Shown: positions 1 to 10,973 of the stretch, in pieces
Position numbering within the stretch: the stretch's first letter is position 1
How the letters are laid out: every line of letters begins with the position of its first letter
NCBI GenBank assembly: GCA_027625915.1
Contig: JANTQA010000057.1
Coordinates: forward strand, 5,456,001-5,520,000
Direction of reading: 5' to 3'
Source: Anaeramoeba flamelloides
Taxonomy: Eukaryota; Metamonada; Anaeramoebidae
Length of the DNA stretch: 64,000 nt
Position numbers and translations under genes: made by a program
Notes under the pieces: model-generated
What the model was told of the DNA's origin: nothing
The model's database searches: none
Seen by the model: the letters and a program-made list of their open reading frames with translations, nothing else

Positions 1-460
1 TTGAATAATAAATATGAAACATTTTTCACTTCATTTTCCATACTTTTCTTTTGGAAATTAAGCCCCCAAACAAAGTTTGTTGGTATTTGTGGTCTCTATT
101 TGAAAAAGGAAATGAAAATGAAGTGAAAATTTTTCATATTTATTAAACAAATATCAAGATCAAAGATTGACTAGAATTGCAATGGAAATCAATATGATTT
201 CTCAACAATCATTTCCATGGTTTCAATGACATTAGAATAACACGTTTTTACCAAGGGACTATTGATCTTGCAATAAAAAATTTTTTGCAAATGAATGACA
301 TTTTTAAAAAAAAAATTGAAAAAAAAAAAAAAAATGTATAGAAATGTGAAAAAATGATTTCAATTTTGAAAATTTCCAAAATAAAATTTTTCTTCTAATA
401 TCGATGCAAACCCTTTGAACACATGTATTATATCCATTACAACTGGGCCCCTTTGACTGA

Positions 461-471
<11 letters not shown>
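1..471 (-). mobile_element. MITE family B copy (CAGTCAAAGGGGCCC ends), cut by window edge
   Basis: This is the inverted counterpart of 1330-1801. It ends at 446-471 with GGGCCCCTTTGACTG followed by AAAAATAGTTTA. Compared with the full-length copies at 1330-2035 and 49799-50496, about 230 bases lie outside the window. No coding capacity is visible. It belongs to a non-autonomous, TA-flanked inverted-repeat family; assignment to Tc1/mariner-like elements rests only on the TA flank and the CAGT word in the terminus. Confidence 0.7.

Positions 472-498
<27 letters not shown>
471..498. repeat. (TA)n microsatellite
   Basis: An uninterrupted TA dinucleotide tract directly abuts the end of the MITE at 1-471. 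Confidence 0.9.
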
Positions 499-502
<4 letters not shown>

Positions 503-1243
503 TTAGATACGTTATACTTTCTCAAATGGGATTTAATATAAACTCTCTTCTCTTAATAAACTGAATTATTTTTTATCGATTTTATTTGAACTTTGATTTC
601 TTTTTTTTTTTTTTTAATACCTTGAATTGTAATTTTTTAACTTAATAAGGACCCCCAACCACAAAAAAAATTAATAAAAATTTCTGATTTATTTGTTAAA
701 ACTAATAGATATAAGTATAATAATAATCTCACAATTTTGTGCCCATATTTGTGGATTTTTAGGGACTAATAACTCTTATTTATTTTTATTCCCAAAGGTA
801 ATAGCTAATTATTTACACAATAATACAATTAAACATGATATACAACTCGATTTATCAACTTTAGAGAAAAAATTTATCATTTTTAAAAGAATACATTTTA
901 ATCAATTAAATAACAGTTAAAAGCTCTGATCCTTTTTTTGGTTTTTTTTAGATTATTTTAGAAATTGAAAAATATGCAAAAAGATTTTTTTTGAATAAAT
1001 CTCATTTTAACACTTATTGAGAGTTCGTAGGAACAAATAACCTTGGAATTTCAATATTATTTTAAAAATAGTAACAAAATATTTCAAATATTGTGCATTT
1101 TGATTTTGAAAAAAATTGATTATTAATTATTTTAAAAATATTTTTTAAATATACTGAAAATTAAAAGATTAGGCATTATTCCTTTTTAAATCTTAAGATT
1201 ATAAAAAACCAATTATTATAATTTTAATAATGCTTTTCATAAT

Positions 1244-1247
1244 ATCC

Positions 1248-1317
<70 letters not shown>

Positions 1318-1329
1318 GTTATTATTATT
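1244..1329. repeat. (ATT)n microsatellite
   Basis: About 25 units of ATT with one interruption lie immediately left of the MITE that begins at 1330. Confidence 0.9.
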
Positions 1330-2035
1330 TAAACTATTTTTCAGTCAAAGGGGCCCAGTTGTAATGGTATAATACATGTGTTTAAAGGGTTTGCATAGAT
1401 ATTAGAAGAAAAATTTTATTTTGAAAATTTTCAAAATTGAAATCATTTTTTTACATTTCTATACATTTTTGTTTTTTTTTTTTTGTTTTTTTTTAAAAAC
1501 GTAATTCAGTTGCAAAAAAATTTTTTTATTGCAAGATCAATAGTCACTTGGTAAAAATGTGTTATTCTAAGGTCATTGAAACCATGTAAAGATTGTTGAG
1601 AAATCTATTGATTTCTATTGCAATTCAATTCGATCTTTGATCTTGATATTTGTTTAATAAATGTGAAAAATTTTCACTTCATTTTCATTTCCTTTTTCAA
1701 ATAGAGACCACAAATACCAACAAACTTTGTTTGGGGACTTGGTTTCTAAAAGAAAAGTGTAGAAAATGAAGTGGAAAATGTTTCATATTTATTATTCAAA
1801 TACCAGTAGAAGTTCAAAACGAACATCGTTGTTTTTCTCAATAGGGCCCTAAGAATTTGAGTTTTTCAATTTTTAAGAAAAGCTATTGATTAATTAGTTT
1901 TCTTTCAGACATGTATCAACATTTCTTTGAGGTGTATTATTCTCTTTATTTCTTATTTGTTCTTCAAAGGTCAATTATATAAAACAATTGATTTTTGAAA
2001 AAAACGTTGGGCCCCTTTGACTGAAACAGAGTTTA
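1330..2035 (+). mobile_element. MITE family B, full-length copy
   Basis: The 706-bp element begins TAAACTATTTTTCAGTCAAA and ends with the inverted form ...TTTGACTGAAACAGAGTTTA, so the terminal inverted repeats are about 30 bp with TA at each outer edge. A near-identical copy lies at 49799-50496. There is no ORF longer than noise, so it must be non-autonomous. It sits inside the older repeat 690-2710. Confidence 0.8.
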
Positions 2036-2710
2036 TTTGAATTCGTTTTATTCGTTTGAAAATCTTTTAAAAAATTGAGAAATAATTGTAAAGTCAATTG
2101 ATACATTTAATCTTTGTATTGTTTTTAACTTACTGAAAATGTTAAGATTAGGTAATCAATTATTTAATAACAAATAATCAAATTAAAAAGTATATTTTAG
2201 ATCAGAAGTTGAATTTTCCAAGTTTTAAAAAGGAATTTTGGGAGAATTTTTAATTTCTTTGTTTGTTGTTTTTTCTCAGATATTTTGTTTCGAAAAATTG
2301 TCAAAATTGATTTGAACTGTTCTTTGAATATAAAAAAGTATATTTTTTCAAGTTTAAAATAATTATTGTAATTTTTTTTCATTAGGTTGATTGTTTATAG
2401 CAACTTATTTTATAACTTAATGGTTTTATTTTTAAAGTGTATTTCGGCACATCCCCTTCGAAAATAATAATATTTCAATCTTCTTTCAATGTAAATAATT
2501 TTTATTTTGTAATAATTTCGAAATATGGTGAATTTTGAACTTTTCCAAAATTTGTTAAAAATGGATCAGACTTTTAAAAACAATAATTCATTCCAGAAAA
2601 TAGAATTAAAAGTAAGTATACTTTTGTAGAAATCAGTTTTTTACTTTATTTTTCAATTTAAAGTTATGGTAAAATTTTTTTTTGAATTGGCTATTAAATT
2701 TACCTGAAAA

Positions 2711-3298
2711 ATTTTTTTTTTAGTTTGTTAGTCCCTTAAAATTCATTTATTTTTCTTTGAATTGAAATAACTTTTCAATTAAAAAAAGTGTTTCACTTTT
2801 TTCCCCTATTTTTACTTTTTTTTACAAAAATAAGTTTTGATGCTCAAAAAAAAGGAAATTCGTATTATTTATAGTTACCATTAAAACCAATCTCGGTTTT
2901 AGATTTTTAAAAGACAAATTGAAAATCTTCTTTTTTAAAATAAATAATAAATAATTCATCAAAAGTATCCAAAACAATTAATGAACCTTTGAGTGCGGTA
3001 TTCGATTAATAAAGAGTGTCTGGAAAAAATTCAGGGACTGTATTGAAATCAAATATTTCATTTTGTTATAATGGAAAATATCAGTAGATCAACACTAAAT
3101 CAAAGGGAGTTCAAGACTTTTTCTATTTAAGATTTAAATTCAATAAAAACCATGCGTGAAAATAAACAACGTATTGTTTAGTTTTCCACAGTCTGTAGCT
3201 TTAATTAAAAATTTGGTAAAAAATACGAATTAAATTTCATTTTTTCTCGATCATCCTATTGAAAACAATTATTTTTAGTACTCTAAATACTTGAAAAT
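2711..3298. other. Spacer upstream of the NDR-like kinase
   Basis: AT-rich DNA. It contains the left arm of an inverted repeat (2995-3150) whose other arm lies in intron 1 of the kinase. No promoter element can be pointed out with confidence. Confidence 0.5.
2995..3150 (+). repeat. Left arm of the inverted repeat flanking kinase exon 1
   Basis: Read in reverse complement it matches 4665-4822, including TACAGTCCCTGAA, the flank GAAATATTTGATTTCAA and the downstream CTCCCTTTGATT and TCTTAAAT words. The kinase first exon lies between the two arms. Confidence 0.7.
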
Positions 3299-6200
3299 AT
3301 GTCCAAGACAAAAAAAAAATCCAAAAAAGAAAAAAAGAAATCAAAAAAGACTTCTTGGGATATGTATGACAAAACGGCCAAGACCAAAAAAAAAATCTCT
3401 TCAAGAAGAAGAAGAAAAGCCGAGTTGTGCAAAAAATATTTGGAGAGGACAGAACTGGAGACAAACTATTATTTATACAAAAGGAAAAAACGGATTGAGA
3501 CTGCAAAAAAACAAATCTCTACGAACGAAGTTGAAAACAACCAAGCCAAACTCATTCTTCAAGAAGTCTATTTCAATGAAACCGAATTTCTTCGTAACCA
3601 ACGTTCAAGAATAATTGTCGAAGACTTTATGACTCTTGCAAAGATCGGTGAGGGGAGTTTTGGTGAAGTATTTCTGGTTCAAAAAAAATCGAACCGATCT
3701 TTCAAACAATTTATCAAATCAAAAACAGAAACAACAGAGGAAAATGAAAATGAAAATGAAAATGAAAATGAACAAAAACAAAAAAACGAAAAAGAAAATG
3801 AAAATGAAAAAGATAAAGAAAAAGAAAAAGACAAGAAATCTGAAGAATCTGAACAATCAGAAATTTCAGAGACAACTGAAAAGTCTAACAAAATTATTAA
3901 CACGATGGGAGAAATTTATGCGCTCAAGCGTGTCGAAAAAAAGAGATTGAAAACAAAAAAACAAGTCCAAAATATTTGGACCGAAAGAGAAGTGTTAGCA
4001 ATCCATAACTCCCCTTGGTTAGTGAAACTATATGAAAGCTTCCAAGACGACAAGTACCTATATTTTGTAATGGACTATCATTCAGGTGGTGATTTGAAAT
4101 GTTTATTAAATCAAATTGGCTCTTTAAATGAAGACGCTACAAAATTTTATCTGGCAGAAATGATCTTAACAGTAGAAGGCTTGCATCACCAAGGTTTTAT
4201 TCACCGGTAAGCTTTTTAATTTTTTAAAATTTGCATTCTAATTTGGAGTGCAAATTATAATTTTTTTTTCTTTTTTTTTTTCTTTGTTTTTTACATTTTT
4301 GTTTATTCCTTTTTTTTATTTTATTTATTTATTTTTTGATTGTTGTTTCTTTTGACATAATAAGTGTCAACCTAAATTTTCAAAATCTACCATGTGTGAT
4401 TTTCGGTTCCTATTAATTTTTCTTTTATACTTGAAAAAAACCCTTTCGATTCAAAATTTATATTTAGTGTTCTAAACACAAGGCACAAGAACCCACGACA
4501 CCCGCAACACAAATAACAAACAAGTGCCTTTGATTACTTTACTGAACTCCACTTTCGGTTAATTTCCTGCTGAATCTTTTATTTGCAATTCCAAAAAGTT
4601 TCGCAATAAGGATTACTAGAAATCGAATGTCTCGATTATTTTGATTTTTTTTGTCAAAGGTATATTTAGTGAATTTAAATCTTAAATCGAAAAAGTTTTT
4701 CACTCCCTTTGATTAAGTTGTGATCTATTGATATTTTCCAATCTAAAAAAATGAAATATTTGATTTCAATACAGTCCCTGAACTTTTTAACATACACTCT
4801 AATTAATCAAATAAGGCACTCAAAAAAAATATTTTTTTTTAAGGCACAATTCTCGATTATAAGGCACATGGTTTCTTTTTTTAGATTTTTGTTTGAGTTA
4901 AAAAGAAAAAGATTGTGTATTATTATGGTCAATCTTTTTTGTGCTTTATTGACTTTTTTTTTTTGGGTCTTATATGTGATTATATTTACTCTTATAGTAT
5001 GCGCCCAAAAGTCCTAGGACTGTATACCAAAAATTATTTCAAAAAAAATTAATGCAAGCAAATCATAATTGAGCAAGTCTAAAAAAGTGGGAACAACACA
5101 ATTTTTAAGAGAGTTCTAAAAATAGCTATATTTAAGATTTTTGAATGTTTTAAAGATACTTTTGACCACTTTTTGTTCCACACTTTTTTAAAATGGATCT
5201 AATTAAAAAATTGTAGAAAAGAAGTTTATGAACAAAAAAACTTTCTATTAATAAAATATCTTAAGGACCACGTTGGAAATTTACCGAGTTGTCTTAAAAC
5301 CTTTTGATCCAATCTCATTTAAAATGAGATTGGAAATATTCTCCAATTTGGATCAAAAAATTATTATATGTGTATTTTTTAATGAAAAATTCAAAAGAAA
5401 ATTTTTAGATACCTAAACTCGAACACCCTTATTAAGTAACGTGAAAATGAAATTAGAAAAATAAACACGATTTTCTTGCATTAAAAATAAAGATCATTTC
5501 AAACGTTCTCAATAAACAACTCTAACTTTTGAAAGATCATATTATCTATGAATTTTGGCTATTGAATTACTTGGATTGTTTCATTGTCTTCACAAATCAT
5601 AATAATTCTTACAAAGGAAAAGAGGTTTTCTCTTCGTTTTTTTTGATTTTGGATCTTTTAATTTTTTATTAAATTGAAGTTCTCATCAAAGCTTCCAGTG
5701 ATATAGTAGTTACTCTCTTTGATATTTTGAACAGAAATCTTCTTTCCAAACATACAAAATATCTTTTTTATTTTGGTGTGAAATTTTTTATGTTTGTCTT
5801 GTTCCTCTCAAAACATATTTGTTAGTTTTAAGACAAATTGGGAAAGGGGTTATGTGGTAAAGGTTTTGTGGAGTTTTGTATTCAACGATCTAAATGAAAA
5901 TTTAAATTTGCAAAAATGAGACAGCTTTTTTTTAATGAAAAAAAAAATTATCAAGTTAGTTGATAACTAATGACTTCATTTTCGAAAATATGGGAACATT
6001 GATGAATTTCATACAATACATAATGCCTTTTTGTGCTTTTATCAAATTATGTCTTTGTTTTGCAATAACAAAAGATTAACCATCAAAAAATTTTCAAGAT
6101 TCTTCATTTTGAGCTTTTAAGATCAATTTTTAAAACCTTCTAAACTTAATGACTACACCAAAAAAAAAAAAAAAACCTTCAGAAATTCTCTACACGATGA

Positions 6201-8039
6201 TCGAGTGTTTTAAATTTTATCATAAAGAAGATAATTTCTTCAAAAAACTTTTTTTTTTCCCATCTTTTTATTCATTTTTTGATATCACAGACAAGATACA
6301 AGTAAATTCAAAATTCTGAAAAAGAATTTATTTTTTCCAAAGATCTCAATGAATAAAAATTCATGAGTTTTATCAGCCCAGAAACCCTGATTAAAATACA
6401 TTAAACATTAAATTTCAATTGCAGACGTAGTCTTTAAAAAAACCAAGATCTTTTTTAATAAAATTTTTTAATAAAGGTTAATATAAAAAATAACTCAATT
6501 TTTCAACTTTTTGATAAAAAGAAATTAAAAATTAATATTTACCACTTTTATATTTGCTAGAATGGCAAAAGTTAGATTATACAAAAACAAATATTTTTAC
6601 AATTTCAAACAGCCGTACCTTGGAATGCCTAGAGTGCCGTCAAGTTTCGTAGAGTTCCGTAGAGCAATAAGTTTTTTGAAATAAATCTGAAAAGACAATT
6701 TAATAAATTTTCTTTTCATTTCAATAAGTAAAAAAAACCCAACGGCGCTTTTCTTGAGTTTTACTGCTTTATTTATAAAATCTATTGATTTTCGTTAAGT
6801 TTTTTTGAGTTTTCTATTTATTCGTGAAGTGTTCTAGGTTTTTTTGAGGTTTTCTATTTTATTTCAAAAAGTAAAAAAAACCTAACGAAAATCTATTGAT
6901 TTTACAAATAAACTGAAAACTCAAGAAAAGCTAACTGCGGTTTTTTTAATTTAAGAAATAAAATGGAAATTTAAAAAAATTTCTTTTAATTTTTAAAATT
7001 AAAAAAAACCTAACTGCGCTTTTCCAGAATTCAAAAAAAAAAAAAAAAACAAAGATTTTTCCGAGACAATTGAAGAGAATTTCAACTATTTTTTTTGTGA
7101 TCTTAAAAAAAATCGATTTCTTACTGGATTATTGTGAAATTTTTACAAGAACAAAAAAAAGATATTTATAGTTATAATATTAAAATGAAAAGAAAATCCT
7201 AAAATCAATTTTAAAATCATTGAATTTCGATATAACAAATTTTTTTATCAAATTAAATTAGGATTTTGAAAAAAAAAAAAAACTTGTTGTTTTTTCAACT
7301 GTAATTTTCAAGAAATTACTTGTAAATTAATTAATGAAAAAGATCATTTTCAAATTACCAGAACCAAAATCAAAAAAAATTATTTTCAATTTTTTGATAC
7401 AATGAAAATATAAAAAAAATAAGATATACAAAAAATACATATTTTATGGCTATTGTTTTAATTAATTTTACAACTTTAAAAATAAAATTTTCATTTACAA
7501 GACATGACTTTTTATTACTCTCTTAAATAATTTTATTAAACCCATTTCTAGAATTAATCGTATTTGAGATAAATTGATTATTTTTGAAAATGATTTCATT
7601 CTAAAAGTCCAATGTTTTAAAAAAAAAAACAAATTAAAAATTTGACACAAAGTCAAATCATAGTAAAAATAACTTAAAAATATTATTATTTTTTCAAAAA
7701 TTCAATTTGATAACCTTATTTAATCTGAATTACTTTTTGTAATTTTTCTTCTATTTAATTTTTCTTTTCATAATAAATACTTTTTATATTAAATTTATTA
7801 TTCCAAATAATAGAGATTTAAAACCAGAAAACTTCCTAATTTCGTCTGATGGCCACTTAAAACTGACCGATTTTGGTCTTTCAAAAAATATTTTCCCAGA
7901 CAAAAAAAATTGGAAGGCAACAATTGAAAGGATGACAGAAGAAGAATTAACTAAAAGGAAGCATTTTACATTAGTTGGAACTCCAAATTATAGTAAGTTT
8001 TTTTTTTTTAAATTTTGTTATTTTAGATGACTGTATTGA

Positions 8040-8098
<59 letters not shown>

Positions 8099-9529
8099 GG
8101 TTTTTATCAATTTCTATAATTATAATAATTTATTAGTGTCACCTGAAATTTTATCAAGAAAGGGATATGATAATTCTGTTGATTTTTGGTCACTCGGCTG
8201 TATTTTATATGAATTACTTGCAGGTTTTCCACCATTTTCAGGAGATGAAATTGAAGAAACTTTAAGGTAATTGTTATTTTTTTTTTTTTTTTTTCATTCT
8301 AATTTATATTTTTATTTGAATTAAAACTAGTTTATTAAAATTGATATTCTCTAAAAAAAACAAATGAATAATTTTTTCCTTTGAAAAAAAACAACAAAAA
8401 AATTTCATTTGAATAAAAAAAAGATCGATAAATTATTATCATCATCATAGTAAAACTTTAATAAGATTAATTACACTCCAGAAAAACACACAAAATATAT
8501 TTTTTTTCAGAGATTATATAATTTTTTCTTTTTTATAATGATTAATTCATTCTTTTTTGTTATATCAAAATTTAATTCTTGATTGGATCATAGTTTTTAT
8601 TTATTTTTGAAATTGAAATCTTGTTGAAAATAACAAACAAAACAATTACAAAAAAAGAAAACAAAAAATGCTAACTTTCATATTTTAAGTTTCATTAAAA
8701 TTACATTTTTTGGAGAAATGATAATAGACCAATGGTAAATTGAATGATTTACTAACCTGAAGGCCGAGTTACCATAATCACATTATTTTTGGTTGTTTAT
8801 CATTTTCTCAAATAGTAATTACAAGGTGTAATTATAATTAAAAATGTTTTTTTATTCTTTATAGAACCACCAATTTTATGAAGAAATCATCTGACCAATT
8901 TAAATATTTTTGGGCTATTATAAAAATCGAACCTGAATGGAATTTTAACAAAATCACTTCTTAATATATTTACAGGATCCAATTATTGGGAGAAATGAGA
9001 TGCTTTCACTAGATTCAATAATATAACGAATTCAAATGAGTGACTCAGGAAGTGAAGTAGAATTTTTGTAGAGTGTCATAGAGTACCGTCAAGTGAAGTA
9101 GAGTGACTTGGTTTTCTGTTTTCATTACAATTTTCTTTTTTTACAAATTTTGAAAATTAAATATTTTGTACTAAACTCCATTTCACTCAAAGGGGCCCAG
9201 CCAAAAATGAAAAAGTCACTTTATTTTTAAGAATCAACCAAACTTAGATTGTTTAAAAATACGAGAAATAATAAACTTCATATAAGAGTCCATAATTATA
9301 AAAGAAACCCCTGAACAAACCATAAATTTCAAAAAAAAAAAAAAGTTAAAAAATTTTTTGGCCCCATTCATTGGAACGTCTCGTGCAAAATTCTCAATTT
9401 CTTTAGGAAATTAAAATCGTTGATAATAAGATTTTTTACTTGTAAATGTATGAATTTTAAAAGAACATACAAAGCTTAACTTTTCTTAAGGTTTATTTCG
9501 TTTTTCAAACATTTTTTTTTTCAAAGTTA

Positions 9530-9569
<40 letters not shown>

Positions 9570-10940
9570 CAAAAAGCAAAAAACAAAAAAAAAAAATTTT
9601 TTACAAAATGAGAAAAAATGATTTAGATCTAAAAATTGAAAATTTTAGTTTGATAAGAGTAATGAATTAAACTCATAGAATGTCTTCCATTTCTTCAATA
9701 AAACTGGGCCCCTTTGACTGAAAAAGAGTTTATTTGGAAATTGATATTAAAAGAAAAGTTCCGAGTTTAACCAAAAAGAATTCAGAAAATAACCTTAGTG
9801 TAAATATATTTCAGCTATCGTGTATGTAATTTTGTTTGAATCAGGATCAATTTAAAATCTATGATACTTTTCCATTTTAGAAATTGTTATTTCAATAGTA
9901 AAGCTTAAATTGAATCCCAATAACGAATTCTTTCAATGGATTCACAAGATTTAGAGTTGCCATAAAGCAAAAGATAATAAACCGTAGGCTAATTTTACAA
10001 AAGGGTATTCAGTGAAAGAAAATATGAGGAGACCCAAAGTAGAAATTTCCTGTATTTTGGCATAAAATGTTCAATGTGAAAAGTCCATAATCTTTTTTTG
10101 ATTTCTTCTCAAATTTGTCTTACTCTTCTTGTTCTAAATCCAAAGTGAATATTTAAAGGGAAATTAATACCCTTTTCAGAGTAAATTTAACACAATTTCT
10201 TTAAGAAATTAACTTGAATCCAGAACATTAAATGGTAAAAAGCATTAAGATCTCCCAAAAACCTTTGTCTTTAAAAAAAGTTGTAGGAAGTCGAGAAAAA
10301 AGAATAATTTTTAAAATTTTTTTTATAATTTTTTTAAAAAGTTGGCTTACCTTGACAAATTAAACTTTAAAACAAAGAAAAAAAAAACACAAAAGATCTT
10401 GAAAGATCATTCATTAAAATAGGAAAAAAGAAGACAGATATATTTTCATTACTTTTTGAAAAAGTAAACCTAGAAATCACAGAAATCACAGACACCACAG
10501 AAATCACAGAAACCTGAATCTCAAAATTTGGCAACTTTTTGATTTTTATTTCTATGGGTCCAATTCAAACAAATTGTTGTTTTATTAATTTTAAATCAGT
10601 GACCAAAGGCGTGTATTCAAAGTCTCTAACAATGATAAACTTTAAAATTATCGTAAACTTTGGAATTATTGGAAACTATAAAGTTTTAGTTTTGAAAACA
10701 AATTATTTTCTAATAAGAGTTTTAATAGGGATAAACTATAACTTTTTTATACTTGATAAAATACATTTTTTTTCGCCAAAAATACCTTTTTTTATTATAA
10801 AAAAGAGAATTAATGACAATTTTTATTTTGGTAAGATTTAGAAAATTTGATTTAACTGAATAGATAAAAGTCTATGGCCTTTTGAAAAAAAAATTGATAA
10901 ACTGAAAAAAAAAACAAAATTTAAAATTAAACCTTTCATT

Positions 10941-10973
<33 letters not shown>

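Larger units (their letters stand above)
690..2710 (+). repeat. Old dispersed segment, interrupted by a MITE; partner of 54450-55755
   Basis: About 1.3 kb outside the nested MITE (1330-2035) aligns colinearly by eye with 54450-55755. Shared landmarks are the GGAACAAATAACCTTG region near 1030 versus AAAAATAACCTTG near 54812, the stretch TTGATTTGAACTGTTCTTT near 2310 versus 55350, TTTTTCAAGTTTAAAATAATT near 2347 versus 55395, and ATAATTCATT(C/T)CAGAAAATAGA near 2585 versus 55640. No ORF is preserved between the copies, so this is a decayed element or an old segmental duplication, not a gene. The copy at 54450 lacks the MITE. Confidence 0.6.
4207..7813 (+). other. Intron 1 of the kinase (3.6 kb)
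   Basis: Starts GTAAGC and ends ATAATAG. Contents: the right arm of the exon-flanking inverted repeat (4665-4822), a CAGTCC-ended element (4770-5024), a dispersed hairpin repeat (6605-7035), and otherwise AT-rich DNA with poly-A/T runs. No gene is seen; the longest ORF (4751-5017) is a chance frame. Confidence 0.8.

Noticed and set aside
693-920. 75-residue frame starting at TTG
   Set aside because: Lies in an old repeat whose second copy (54450-55755) does not keep the frame; composition matches AT-rich background.
4751-5024. Possible extra copy of MITE family A (AAGGCAC words and TACAGTC start)
   Set aside because: Only the AAGGCAC words and the first seven bases match; terminus and arms differ, so it is kept as a separate CAGTCC element.
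10539-10841. 100-residue frame in kinase intron 3
   Set aside because: No family features and AT-driven composition; lies within a well-supported intron.
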